Shown here one piece after another: positions 35,473 through 44,137 of a stretch of DNA of 64,000 nucleotides; position 1 is the stretch's first letter; each line of letters starts with the position of its first letter. Source of the stretch: Bacillota bacterium (GTDB lineage Bacteria; Bacillota; Clostridia; Christensenellales; SZUA-584); the NCBI GenBank assembly GCA_023406895.1, contig JAEXTV010000026.1:24660-88659 (forward strand). Direction: 5' to 3'. Position numbers and translations under genes: made by a program. Below the pieces are notes generated by a model. The model was not told the DNA's origin and did not search any database. It saw nothing but the letters and a program-made list of their open reading frames with translations.

Positions 35473-35768
35473 CAGTCCTCCTGTTTGAGCCTTTTTATCG
35501 CGAGCCGATAACCGCCTGTGCCGTAGTTGAGACAGCGGTTGACACGGCTGATTGTGGCCGTGCTGGCTCCTGTTGTGCCGGAAATATCGTGGCAGGTGTG
35601 TTTATCGCTTAAGAGCTCCGCCACCTTAAAACGCTGTGCCATGGATGTGAGCTCTGAAATCGTGCCGAGATCCTCGAAGAACATGTAACATTCCTCGACG
35701 GTTTTCAGCGTGAGTACGGCGGCGAAAAGCTTGTCCATATCGTCGGATTTCAGCATGGATTGGTACAT
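35472..35768 (-). CDS. yerC: YerC/YecD family TrpR-like DNA-binding protein
   Basis: A 98-residue protein of the TrpR superfamily. The helix-turn-helix is HDISGTTGASTATISRVNRCLNYG (about residues 58-80), preceded by two helices. YerC-type proteins bind DNA as dimers, and the regulatory targets are not established. The gene begins the run yerC-pcrA-ligA, which is conserved in Bacillus relatives. Start ATG at 35768; the stop overlaps pcrA. Confidence 0.9.
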   Translation of the reverse strand: MYQSMLKSDDMDKLFAAVLTLKTVEECYMFFEDLGTISELTSMAQRFKVAELLSDKHTCHDISGTTGASTATISRVNRCLNYGTGGYRLAIKRLKQED

Positions 35769-35784
35769 AACCGTTCCTCCAAGA

Positions 35785-36537
35785 TTACTTCACAAAGTTT
35801 TTGAGCGTATCCAGCCCCTCAATGCGCACGTCGATCGTATCGCCGCGCTGCATGGGGCCAATCCCCTCGGGCGTGCCTGTGGCGATGATGTCGCCGGGCA
35901 GCAGCGTCATGCACGCACTGACGAAGCTGATCAGCTCCGGCACGTCATGGAGCATATTGTCCAGTGTAGAGTCCTGCATGGGCTTGCCGTTGAGCACGGT
36001 TTGTATGCGCTGCTTCGCGGGGGTAAATTCAGTATCGATGCTGGGGCCGACCGGGCAGAACGTATCGAAGGACTTGGCACGCGTCCATTGTCCGTCAATC
36101 TTCTGCAGATCACGCGCCGTGACATCGTTGAGAGCGGTATACCCGAAAATGCAGCTTTGAGCCTCCAGCGGCGTCACGTTTCTGCACCTCCTGCCGATCA
36201 CGACGGCCAGCTCCGCTTCATAATCCACACGCTGTGAAATGGCCGGATATTCAATCGCCTCTCCGTGCGCAATCAGCGCTGTTAAGGGTTTTAAAAAAAT
36301 CACGGGGTTTTCGGCAATCTGATCGTGCAGCTCCAGCGCGTGCTTTGCGTAATTGAGCCCCACTGCGACGATCTTTGTGGGTTCACAGGGAACCAGCAGC
36401 TTGGCATCGCTAAGCGGTATCGTTTCGCCCGTAAAAGCAAATCGCTCATACGGTGCTTCGGCAAGGCGTTTGAGCATGCCGCCATCCTGCGCCGCATAGA
36501 ATATCTCGCCGTTTGTTTGTGCCCGTACGATTTTCAT
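35785..36537 (-). CDS. Fumarylacetoacetate hydrolase family protein
   Basis: A 250-residue protein of the FAH/COG0179 family, which cleaves or decarboxylates beta-diketone-type acids with a divalent metal. The family pattern KIVAVGLNYAKHALEL, the metal-site block RVDYEAELAVVIGRRCRNV and the LPGDIIATGTPEGIGPM ending are present. The exact reaction cannot be told from the sequence. It lies 17 bases upstream of yerC on the same strand, and so may lead that operon. I took the ATG at 36537, preceded by AAAGGAAAA. Confidence 0.85.
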   Translation of the reverse strand: MKIVRAQTNGEIFYAAQDGGMLKRLAEAPYERFAFTGETIPLSDAKLLVPCEPTKIVAVGLNYAKHALELHDQIAENPVIFLKPLTALIAHGEAIEYPAISQRVDYEAELAVVIGRRCRNVTPLEAQSCIFGYTALNDVTARDLQKIDGQWTRAKSFDTFCPVGPSIDTEFTPAKQRIQTVLNGKPMQDSTLDNMLHDVPELISFVSACMTLLPGDIIATGTPEGIGPMQRGDTIDVRIEGLDTLKNFVK

Positions 36538-36634
36538 AGTCTGTTTTCCTTTCATATGTCCTGACTCATTTTATCACATCAGCCCGCAAGCACCAAGAGC
36601 TTATATTCGCCGGGCATCGATAAAACGGTGGATT

Positions 36635-36663
36635 TTGACATGGAAATGGTGCGGGTGTATAAT
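36635..36663 (+). promoter_or_regulatory. Consensus promoter for the SH3/PG-binding gene
   Basis: TTGACA (36635-36640), 17 bases, TATAAT (36658-36663), a full match to the housekeeping consensus. The start codon follows 29 bases later. Confidence 0.85.
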
Positions 36664-36691
36664 ACAAAAAAGCTGTTTGAAGGATGAATAC

Positions 36692-37846
36692 ATGAAAAAA
36701 TCAGCCTTATTATTTCTGGTTTTCATAATCTGCACCATGCTTTTTTTGCCTGTGACGCAGGCGAACGCCATGCCGTATTTTGAAGATGCCACGGTGGTTG
36801 GTGATGAAGTGAATATGCGTATGCGCCCCTCCACCGACTCGCCCGTCGTGATCAAGCTCGTGCAGGGCGCGCGTATCGGCGTTTTCTGTGAAGAGGTGGA
36901 AGGCTGGTACCGCATTATTTACGGCAACTACCGCGGCTATGTCAGTGTGGAATATGTGTTTTTGCCTTCAACAGACTATATGGTGGCGCATGTGCTTGAG
37001 GGGGGCTTAAAATTGCGGCAAAACCCCGGCACATACAGCAACGCGGTCGCTGAGCTGGCTGAAGGCACAGGCGTCACGGTGAAGAACATATCGGGCGACT
37101 GGTTTTTCGTGGAGGTGCCGGGTGAGGACGAGACAAGCGTTGAAACCGGCTATGTGCATAAAGATCATGTAAAACTCAGCAAGTCCAAAACGGCCAGCAA
37201 TATGATCAAGCTCGGCATGGAAGGCGCAGAGGTGAAAAACGTGCAGCAGCAGCTGCGCAAGCGCAACTTTATGATCGCCCCGGCGACAGGTTACTTCGGC
37301 GATGTGACAGAGGGCGCGGTGAAGGCGTTCCAGCGCAAGGCGGGGCTCGACGCGGACGGTATTATCGGCGCGGAAACATATGAGTTGCTTTTTGGCGATA
37401 ACGATATCACCACCACGACGGCTGAGCTGTTCGGCATTACGGGCGAGGTGAAGCTCTCCACATGGGACGATATCGCCAAAGTGTTTAAAAAGGGAACCAA
37501 GGCGCTGGTGACCGATGTGAAATCCGGCCGTCAGTTCTGGGTGATCCGCTTCGGCGGCTGGTGGCATGCGGACTGCGAGCCCCTGACCGCTGAGGATACC
37601 GCCATTATGAAGGAATGCTACGGTGGAAAATGGTCGTGGGACAGGCACCCGATATGGGTGACAGTTGGCAGTGTGACGTATGCGGCGTCGCAGCACGGCA
37701 TGCCGCACATGGTGAATCCGGTGGGCGGCAACGATTTTGACGGGCACTTTTGCATTCATTTCAAGGATTCGAAGGTGCATGAAACAGGCAAGGAATGCCC
37801 GAGACATCAGTACTGCGTGAACAAAGCATATGAAAAAGCTCATTAG
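36692..37846 (+). CDS. Secreted SH3/peptidoglycan-binding protein with unnamed C-terminal domain
   Basis: A 384-residue exported protein. The signal peptide spans about 1-27 (MKKSALLFLVFIICTMLFL, with processing near the ANA region). Two SH3-like repeats follow (about 34-90 and 100-170, the first with VNMRMRPSTDSPVVIKL) and then a PG_binding_1 repeat (about 180-235: VKNVQQQLRKRNF...GAVKAFQRKAGLDADGIIG). The last ~140 residues form a separate domain with many conserved-looking His, Cys and Trp: RFGGWWHADCEPL, GKWSWDRHPIWV, HGMPHMVNPVGGNDFDGHFCIHF, CPRHQYCV. I recall this module from other clostridial wall proteins but cannot name it. It may be a wall-modifying enzyme. Confidence 0.8.
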   Translation: MKKSALLFLVFIICTMLFLPVTQANAMPYFEDATVVGDEVNMRMRPSTDSPVVIKLVQGARIGVFCEEVEGWYRIIYGNYRGYVSVEYVFLPSTDYMVAHVLEGGLKLRQNPGTYSNAVAELAEGTGVTVKNISGDWFFVEVPGEDETSVETGYVHKDHVKLSKSKTASNMIKLGMEGAEVKNVQQQLRKRNFMIAPATGYFGDVTEGAVKAFQRKAGLDADGIIGAETYELLFGDNDITTTTAELFGITGEVKLSTWDDIAKVFKKGTKALVTDVKSGRQFWVIRFGGWWHADCEPLTAEDTAIMKECYGGKWSWDRHPIWVTVGSVTYAASQHGMPHMVNPVGGNDFDGHFCIHFKDSKVHETGKECPRHQYCVNKAYEKAH

Positions 37847-37859
37847 ACGTTGATCACAC

Positions 37860-37897
37860 AGCCTTCTTTTGCGCGCTGCGCCAAGGAAGGCTTTTTG
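37860..37897 (+). terminator. Terminator after the SH3/PG-binding gene
   Basis: Arms AGCCTTC / GAAGGCT around a 19-base inner part, then TTTTTG. Confidence 0.65.
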
Positions 37898-38542
37898 TTT
37901 ATAATGCTGTCATATTGATTGCAAGAGGTTTATAATGAATCAGATTTCAAATTTGATACCCATAAATTAGGTTGATATTTCGAATATTGAGATGGGAATT
38001 GCTTGGAAGCTTTCCGCGTCAAACGATACTTAAGCTGCAATCTGAATTGAATAAAATAGCCTATCTCCTGAAAGGGAGAAGCTTGAGCGGATTGATAAAA
38101 GCGCAAATGAAATTCCAAGTATGGTTTTGTAGAATATAAAGTCATTTTCCGTCTCTCAGTCACCTTACGGTGACCGCCCTCAATCCACCCTGAATAGGGC
38201 AGTCGCCGGAGAAAACTTGATAGCGGTATTTTGACGCTCTGATTGACAGGTGTGCAGCCAAAAGCTTAAGAGAATCCATCTATGGATATGAGAATCACAG
38301 AGATTATAACGGCACAGGCCGAATAATAGCCGCCGATGCCGACATATTTATATAAGTAAACGCTGATTAATTCGAAACGCTGTCTTGACGACTGATTCCG
38401 CGCTCTGCTATGTCGCCGAAATCTTGAAATAGCGCTGCTATTCCTCAATTTCGCTCCTTGCAGAACACGAAATCCGTTCGCCAATCCATCATTCCTCATT
38501 TAATCATTGTTTACATGAGTAGTGCTTTTTTGGAGGATGATT
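37898..38542. other. Long intergenic region with repeat remnants
   Basis: No gene is convincing in these 645 bases; minus-strand frames of about 77 codons have no ribosome site and low-complexity or improbable products. The stretch 38157-38214 carries a family B hairpin. The stretch 38380-38490 contains AATAGC-GCT-GCTATT (about 38432-38446) and has several runs of self-complementary bases, so a structured element cannot be excluded. Confidence 0.45.
38157..38214. repeat. Dispersed repeat, family B (copy 1)
   Basis: CAGTCACC-TTAC-GGTGAC (stem at 38159-38164 and 38169-38174) followed by GCCCTC and later GGGC-AGTCGCCGGAG. The same hairpin occurs at 53820-53835 and 63914-63929. Confidence 0.55.
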
Positions 38543-39709
38543 ATGAGAAAGACGCAAGCCCTGCTGCTGGCTCTCGTGGTGTGTATCGTTTCGGTGCTGA
38601 CAACTTATTTTCTTGTCAGGGCCAAATATGAAACAACTCAAGAGGGAGAGCTTCCTCTGATGGAGTTTCAGCGCGTCGAACAGGAAATAAAAGAAAAATA
38701 CCTGCGCGATTTTGATATGCAGCAAGTGCAATATGCGGGACTCAAAGCGATGGTGGCGTCGCTCGGAGACCCGTACAGCGTTTACTACACGCCCGAGGAA
38801 TTTAAATCGTTTCAGCAAAATTCGTCCGGCGAGTATTACGGTGTCGGCATGGGTATCGGCATCGACGATGTCACCGGCCTTGCTGTGGTCTCGTATTTTC
38901 TGGATGATTCCGCGGCCAAGGAAGCGGGCATTGAAGTCGGCGATCTGATTGTGTCGATCAACGGAGAAGATGTGACGAAGAACACGCTGCAGGAGATCCG
39001 CGTGAAATGCATCGGCGATGACGGCACACCGATCACCATCGGGGTCAAGCGCGGGGAAGACGTGCTCGAATTTACTATGATGCGCAAGTCCGTGGAGCTC
39101 GACATGGTGGCTTATAAAATGCTGGAGGGCGGCATCGGCTATATGCAGATCAAGCAGTTCAGCGGTAACTGCGAAGCCTTATTCAACGAAGGCATGGATT
39201 ATTTTGAAGCACATGGCGCAAAGGGCATCATATTCGATCTGCGCAACAACCCGGGCGGATATCTCTCCACAGTGGTGAGCATGCTCGATAGGCTGCTGCC
39301 CGAGGGGACGATTGTGTATACCGAGGACAAATACGGCAACCGCGACACCAAAACGAGCGATGCGGACTGCACGAAGATTCCGATGGTGCTGCTTGTCAAC
39401 CAAAATACGGCGTCGGCCTCAGAAATTTTTGCGGGTGCCATACAGGATTATGACTGGGGCGAGGTGATCGGCACGCGCACATATGGAAAAGGCGTGGTGC
39501 AGATCGTGATTCCGATTGAATCAACGGGCGGCGGACTGAAAATTACATCGTCGGAGTACTTTACGCCCAAAGGGCGCAGCATTGACGGCAACGGCGTGTA
39601 CCCGGATGATATTGTGGAGCTTAAAGCGGATGCGACAGAGGATACGCAGCTCAAGGAGGGGCTTGAGATACTCGGTTCGCTGATTAGCGTGGGCGAGGAA
39701 GCGCCGTAA
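38543..39709 (+). CDS. S41-family C-terminal processing peptidase
   Basis: A 388-residue CtpA/CtpB-like protease anchored by an N-terminal helix (about 5-25) and acting outside the membrane. A PDZ domain (about 98-185, with GVGMGIGIDD and AAKEAGIEVGDLIVSING) precedes the protease core. The catalytic triad fits S291 (NTASASEIFAG), K316 (TYGKGVVQ) and Q320, with the spacing known for CtpB. The C-terminal block ITSSEYFTPKGRSIDGNG is typical. The ATG at 38543 has GGAGG six bases before it. No PG-binding domain follows. Confidence 0.9.
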   Translation: MRKTQALLLALVVCIVSVLTTYFLVRAKYETTQEGELPLMEFQRVEQEIKEKYLRDFDMQQVQYAGLKAMVASLGDPYSVYYTPEEFKSFQQNSSGEYYGVGMGIGIDDVTGLAVVSYFLDDSAAKEAGIEVGDLIVSINGEDVTKNTLQEIRVKCIGDDGTPITIGVKRGEDVLEFTMMRKSVELDMVAYKMLEGGIGYMQIKQFSGNCEALFNEGMDYFEAHGAKGIIFDLRNNPGGYLSTVVSMLDRLLPEGTIVYTEDKYGNRDTKTSDADCTKIPMVLLVNQNTASASEIFAGAIQDYDWGEVIGTRTYGKGVVQIVIPIESTGGGLKITSSEYFTPKGRSIDGNGVYPDDIVELKADATEDTQLKEGLEILGSLISVGEEAP

Positions 39710-39795
39710 GGGATTGACAATAGACTAAAGGTACTGACAAGAATTCCTTGTGTTGCGGACCGTTCACTGATAAAATAGGTAAAGCAGAATAAAAG

Positions 39796-39827
39796 CAGGC
39801 CGGTTCCCTGGTGGTCCGGCTTGTTTT
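39796..39827 (+). terminator. Terminator between the S41 peptidase gene and trxB
   Basis: Stem CAGGCCGG / CCGGCTTG (one G-T pair), loop of 12 bases, then TTTT. Confidence 0.6.
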
Positions 39828-39870
39828 GACAATCCGGGTTACGGATACGTTTCAATGCGGGAGGAACAGC

Positions 39871-40785
39871 ATGTATGATGTGATCATCGTCGGCGCGGGC
39901 CCGGCCGGTCTGACTGCCGGTCTTTACGCCGGACGCGCGGGACTGTCGGCGCTGATATTGGAGAGGGTTTTTGCGGGCGGACAGATCACGCGGACGCTGA
40001 TGGTGGAAAACTATCCTGGGTTTCCTGAAGGCATTGAAGGCCTTGATTTAAGCTTTAAATTCAAGGAACAGGCGGAACGGCATGGGGCTGTGATTGAAAC
40101 ATCCGAAGTGACGGGTTACGACCTTGAGGGCGACGAAAAAAAGGTGATCACGGCGGACCGAATATTCAGCGCAAAATCGGTCATCCTCGCGATGGGCGCT
40201 TCGTATAAAACGCTCGGGCTGCAAAGCGAAAGGCGGCTTTCGGGCTCGGGCGTGTCGTATTGCGCCACGTGCGACGGCGCGTTTTTCAAGCAAAAGCAGG
40301 TGGCCGTGATCGGCGGCGGCGATACCGCCATAGAGGATGCGCTTTATCTGGCGAATTTCGCGAGCCATGTGTATGTGGTACATCGCCGGGATGAACTGCG
40401 CGCGCAAAAAGTGCTGCAGCGGGCCGCGCTGCAAAACGAAAGAATTGAATTCGTCTGGAACAGTGAGGTGGACGCGATTGAAGGAGATGCGTTTGTCACG
40501 GGCGTGCGCGTCCGCAACAACAAAACACAGGAACTCATGTCTCTCGCCGTTTCCGGTGTGTTTGTGGCGATTGGCATTGTGCCGCACAGCGACGATGTGA
40601 GAGAGCTTGTCAAAACGGATGATTTTGGCTATATCTTTACGGATGAGGCGATGCATACGAGCCTGCCCGGGGTTTTTGCGGCGGGCGATATTGTGGCGAA
40701 ACCGCTGCGCCAGGTGGTCACGGCGGCGGCGGACGGCGCGGTCGCTGTGTACTCGGCGCTTAGTTATTTAAGAGAACATAAATAG
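39871..40785 (+). CDS. trxB: Thioredoxin reductase
   Basis: A 304-residue flavoprotein that reduces thioredoxin with NADPH. The FAD loop is IIVGAGPAGLTAGLYAGRAG (5-24), the redox pair is C131 and C134 in CATCDGAFF, the NADPH loop is VIGGGDTAIEDALYLA, and the C-terminal FAD motif is GVFAAGDIVAKPLRQVVTAAADGAVAV. Length and motifs are standard. The ATG at 39871 has GGGAGG upstream; a longer in-frame start at 39811 begins ahead of the ribosome site and inside the terminator. No thioredoxin gene is adjacent. Confidence 0.95.
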   Translation: MYDVIIVGAGPAGLTAGLYAGRAGLSALILERVFAGGQITRTLMVENYPGFPEGIEGLDLSFKFKEQAERHGAVIETSEVTGYDLEGDEKKVITADRIFSAKSVILAMGASYKTLGLQSERRLSGSGVSYCATCDGAFFKQKQVAVIGGGDTAIEDALYLANFASHVYVVHRRDELRAQKVLQRAALQNERIEFVWNSEVDAIEGDAFVTGVRVRNNKTQELMSLAVSGVFVAIGIVPHSDDVRELVKTDDFGYIFTDEAMHTSLPGVFAAGDIVAKPLRQVVTAAADGAVAVYSALSYLREHK

Positions 40786-40789
40786 GACT

Positions 40790-40826
40790 ATACCAATTTG
40801 CATATTGGTATAACGCGGACTATAAT
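40790..40826 (+). promoter_or_regulatory. glmM promoter with an inverted repeat centred on the -35 box
   Basis: TTGCAT (40798-40803), 17 bases, TATAAT (40821-40826). The -35 hexamer is exactly the six-base centre of the perfect inverted repeat ATACCAAT / ATTGGTAT (40790-40797 and 40804-40811), which looks like a repressor operator. The repeat starts five bases after the trxB stop codon. Confidence 0.75.
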
Positions 40827-40852
40827 ACAAAAGGTCCGGATACGGAGGAACT

Positions 40853-42199
40853 ATGGCAAGACTGTTTGGAACGGACGGAGTCAGAGGCATCGCAAACGAA
40901 AAGCTCACATGTGAGCTCGCGTTTAAGCTCGGGCAGGCCGGGGCATCGGTGCTGACAAGCGAGGTGCACAAAGCGCGCATACTGATTGGCCGCGATACGC
41001 GGATTTCGGGCGAGATGCTCGAGGCGGCGCTTGTGGCTGGCATCTGCTCGGTGGGCGCGGAAGCGCTTGTGGCGGGGGTTATCCCAACATCCGGCGTTGC
41101 GTTTCTCACGCGTAACTACGACGCGGACGCGGGCATTGTGATTTCGGCTTCTCACAACGCCGCGGAATACAACGGCATCAAGTTCTTCGACGCGCAGGGC
41201 AAAAAGCTGCCCGACGAAGTGGAAGACCGTATTGAAGATATTATTTTAAACGGCAGCGAAGAGATTCCGCTCAAAACGGGCATCAACGTGGGCCGCCGCG
41301 TGAAGGCAGTGAACGCCGTCACGGAATATAAGGAGTTTCTGATCGGTTCCACGGAGACGAATCTGCGTGGGCTGAAGATTGTGCTGGATTGCGCGCACGG
41401 TGCGGCATCGGCAGTGGCCCCGCGGGCATTCAGCGAGCTCGGTGCCAATGTGGTGCCGTATTACAACACGCCGGACGGCATCAACATCAACGACAACTGC
41501 GGGTCGACGCATCCGGCAAAGCTCACGCAGCTCGTGGCGGAGCTCGGAGCCGACATGGGGCTTGCGTTTGACGGCGACGCCGACAGACTGATTGCCGTGG
41601 ATGAACACGGTGTGATTGTGGACGGCGACCAGATCATGGCGGTCTGCGCGATCGATTTGCAACAGCGCGGCCTTTTAAAGCAGGATACGCTCGTATGCAC
41701 CGTGATGAGCAATCTGGGGCTCGATATCGCGATGAAAAAAGCCGGCATCAACACGGTGAAAACGCGCGTGGGCGACAGATACGTACTGGAGGAAATGCAG
41801 AAAAGCGGGTACGCGCTCGGCGGCGAGCAGTCCGGTCATATCATATTCCTCGACCATAACTCGACGGGTGACGGGATATTAACCGGTATACAACTGGCAT
41901 CCATCATGATGCGAAGCGGCAAGCCGCTTTCCAAGCTGGCGGACACGGTAAATATACTGCCGCAGGTGCTGGTCAACGCGACCGTAAAAGATGAGTTGAA
42001 AGAGCATATCATGGAAGATGAGCAGGTGAAAAAGCGGATCGAGGCGCTCGAGAAGCTTTTTGAAGGAAACGGCCGTGTGCTGATCCGTCCTTCGGGCACA
42101 GAGCCGCTCGTCCGCGTGATGATAGAAGGACCCGATAAAAAAGAAATCGAGCGCCAGGCGGTTAGTATGGTGAAGCTCATCGAAAGCCGCCTCGCGTAA
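40853..42199 (+). CDS. glmM: Phosphoglucosamine mutase
   Basis: A 448-residue enzyme that converts glucosamine-6-phosphate to glucosamine-1-phosphate for UDP-GlcNAc synthesis. The phosphoserine is S100 in VISASHN, the metal loop is AFDGDADRLI and the sugar loop is EQSGHIIF, with the C-terminal phosphate site IRPSGTEPLVRVM. After SASHN the sequence reads AAEYNGIK, where NPxxDNGIK is usual. Co-directional with glmS, 54 bases downstream, so the pair makes two consecutive steps of amino sugar synthesis. GGAGG precedes the ATG. Confidence 0.95.
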   Translation: MARLFGTDGVRGIANEKLTCELAFKLGQAGASVLTSEVHKARILIGRDTRISGEMLEAALVAGICSVGAEALVAGVIPTSGVAFLTRNYDADAGIVISASHNAAEYNGIKFFDAQGKKLPDEVEDRIEDIILNGSEEIPLKTGINVGRRVKAVNAVTEYKEFLIGSTETNLRGLKIVLDCAHGAASAVAPRAFSELGANVVPYYNTPDGININDNCGSTHPAKLTQLVAELGADMGLAFDGDADRLIAVDEHGVIVDGDQIMAVCAIDLQQRGLLKQDTLVCTVMSNLGLDIAMKKAGINTVKTRVGDRYVLEEMQKSGYALGGEQSGHIIFLDHNSTGDGILTGIQLASIMMRSGKPLSKLADTVNILPQVLVNATVKDELKEHIMEDEQVKKRIEALEKLFEGNGRVLIRPSGTEPLVRVMIEGPDKKEIERQAVSMVKLIESRLA

Positions 42200-42202
42200 C
42201 AT

Positions 42203-42231
42203 GCCTCAATGCCGCGCTGCGTTATTGAGGC
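42203..42231 (+). promoter_or_regulatory. Hairpin between glmM and glmS
   Basis: An 8-bp stem GCCTCAAT / ATTGAGGC with a 13-base loop, directly after the glmM stop. It has no T-run, so it is either a processing or stability element or incidental. Confidence 0.4.
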
Positions 42232-42253
42232 TTAAGCATCAGGAGGCTTTACT

Positions 42254-44077
42254 ATGTGCGGAATTGTAGGGTATGTGGGCAGCAAGGATGTGGTTCCCGT
42301 GCTGCTGAACGGGCTGCAAAAGCTTGAGTACAGAGGATACGACAGCGCCGGCGTGGCCATCGTGTGTGACGGCGCTTTGAAAGTGCATAAAACAAAAGGC
42401 AGGCTCAGCACGCTGCGCCGCCTTATGACAGGCAGCATTGCGCCGAACGCGGCAGGCATCGGGCACACGCGCTGGGCGACTCACGGCGAGCCTTCATTTG
42501 AAAATTCACATCCGCACACCAACTGCGCGGGCGACATCGCAGTGGTGCACAACGGCATTATTGAAAACTATATCAAACTCAAAAAATGGCTGCAGGACGA
42601 AGGCGCCGTGTTCGTTTCGGAAACGGACACGGAGGTTGTCGCGCATCTGATCAACCATTTTTACAAGGGTGATCTGCTTGCAGCGGTTCAGGCTGCGGTA
42701 TCGCATCTGGAAGGCTCTTATGCGCTGGGCGTGGTATCGCAAAAGCACCCCGACATGATCATCGCGGCGCGCAAGGACAGCCCGCTTGTGGTGGGCGTCG
42801 GCAGCGGCGAGAACATGATCGCGTCGGATATCCCCGCGCTGCTCGAATACACGCGCGATGTGATTTTTCTGGAAGACAAGGAGATTGCGGTGCTCGAGCG
42901 CGGCGGCGTGCGCATTTACGATGAATACGGCAAAACCGTGAACCGCGATGTTTATCATGTGGATTGGGACGCAGCGCAGGCCGAAAAGGGCGGCTATGAG
43001 CATTTCATGATCAAGGAGATCCACGAGGAACCGCGCGCCATGGCCGATACACTGATGTCGCGCTATAAGGACGGCAGGATTGACCTAAGTGATATCGGCA
43101 TCGACGAGAAACTCGTGCGCGGGATCAGCAAGGTGGGCATCATCGCGTGCGGCACGGCTTTTCACGCGGGTATGGTGGGCAAATATATCATCGAGAAGCT
43201 CGCGCGTATACCGGTGGAAACGGAGATCGCTTCCGAGTTCCGCTACCGCGATCCGCTGATTGTCCCGGGTCAGCTGGTGATCATCATCAGCCAGTCCGGC
43301 GAAACGGCGGATACGCTCGCCGCGATGCGAGAGGCCAAGAAACGCGGCGCAGTGATTGCCGCAATCGTCAACGTGGTGGGCAGCACGATTTCGCGCGAGG
43401 CGGACGCCGTGCTGTATACGCACGCGGGGCCCGAAATCGCGGTGGCCTCCACCAAGGCGTACAACACGCAGCTGGTCGCGATTTATATGATCGCGCTCGA
43501 GCTCGGGCGGCTGTCCGGCCATCTTGAAATGGCTGAATACACGCGCTATGTGGAAGGGCTTAAGAACATTCCCGATATGATGAACACCGTGCTGAAAACG
43601 AAGGATCAGCTCGCAAGGCTCGCGTCGCGCCAGTTCAGCCAGAACAGCGTGTTTTATATCGGCCGCGGGCTTGACTATGTGCTCTCGATGGAGGCGTCGC
43701 TCAAACTCAAGGAGATATCGTATATCCATTCCGAGGCGTACGCGGCGGGCGAGCTGAAGCACGGCACCATCGCGCTGATTGAAGACGGCACGCTTGTGGT
43801 GGCAATTGCGATGCAGCGCAGCCTGTTTGACAAGACGGTGAGCAACATCAAAGAGGTGAAGGCGCGCGGCGCGCATGTGCTGGCGGTGTGCTTTGAGGGC
43901 AGCGATATGCCGGGCGATATTGCGGACGAGGTGCTTTATTTGCCTGAGGCGGATGATGTTTTTGCGCCGATACTCGCGGTGACGCCGATGCAGCTTTTCG
44001 CCTATTATATGACGGTGGAAAAGGGCTTCGATGTGGATAAACCGAGGAATTTGGCCAAATCAGTGACAGTTGAGTAG
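42254..44077 (+). CDS. glmS: Glutamine-fructose-6-phosphate aminotransferase (isomerising)
   Basis: A 607-residue enzyme that makes glucosamine-6-phosphate from fructose-6-phosphate and glutamine. The N-terminal nucleophile is C2 (MCGIVGYVG) of the glutaminase domain (about 1-240, with GHTRWATHGEPS and HNGIIENY), followed by two SIS sugar-isomerase domains (about 285-425 and 455-600; SQSGETADTLAA, ASTKAYNTQ) and the terminal KSVTVE. AGGAGG precedes the ATG. Only 54 bases separate it from glmM, too few for a glmS ribozyme, so regulation must differ from that of Bacillus. Confidence 0.96.
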   Translation: MCGIVGYVGSKDVVPVLLNGLQKLEYRGYDSAGVAIVCDGALKVHKTKGRLSTLRRLMTGSIAPNAAGIGHTRWATHGEPSFENSHPHTNCAGDIAVVHNGIIENYIKLKKWLQDEGAVFVSETDTEVVAHLINHFYKGDLLAAVQAAVSHLEGSYALGVVSQKHPDMIIAARKDSPLVVGVGSGENMIASDIPALLEYTRDVIFLEDKEIAVLERGGVRIYDEYGKTVNRDVYHVDWDAAQAEKGGYEHFMIKEIHEEPRAMADTLMSRYKDGRIDLSDIGIDEKLVRGISKVGIIACGTAFHAGMVGKYIIEKLARIPVETEIASEFRYRDPLIVPGQLVIIISQSGETADTLAAMREAKKRGAVIAAIVNVVGSTISREADAVLYTHAGPEIAVASTKAYNTQLVAIYMIALELGRLSGHLEMAEYTRYVEGLKNIPDMMNTVLKTKDQLARLASRQFSQNSVFYIGRGLDYVLSMEASLKLKEISYIHSEAYAAGELKHGTIALIEDGTLVVAIAMQRSLFDKTVSNIKEVKARGAHVLAVCFEGSDMPGDIADEVLYLPEADDVFAPILAVTPMQLFAYYMTVEKGFDVDKPRNLAKSVTVE

Positions 44078-44095
44078 AACAACTTTGTAGAATAA

Positions 44096-44136
44096 TTCCT
44101 CCAATTGCTGTACAATACGCAAATGGAGGAACTTTT
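44096..44136 (+). promoter_or_regulatory. Hairpin overlapping the ribosome site of the next gene; possible glmS terminator
   Basis: Arms TTCCTCCA (44096-44103) and TGGAGGAA (44124-44131) pair and are followed by CTTTTT. The 3' arm contains the GGAGG used to start the gene at 44138, so when folded it could both end glmS transcripts and hide that ribosome site. Confidence 0.5.
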
Positions 44137-44137
44137 T

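Noticed and set aside
34982..36237. Plus-strand open frames over pcrA, yerC and the FAH gene
   Set aside because: They are shadows of well-supported minus-strand genes, with no ribosome sites.
37930..38163. 77-codon minus-strand open frame
   Set aside because: No ribosome site, overlaps the family B repeat and has an improbable composition.
38266..38499. 77-codon minus-strand open frame
   Set aside because: No ribosome site or family support; composition fits a non-coding repeat.
42200..42253. glmS ribozyme
   Set aside because: The gap is only 54 bases and the expected conserved core is absent.
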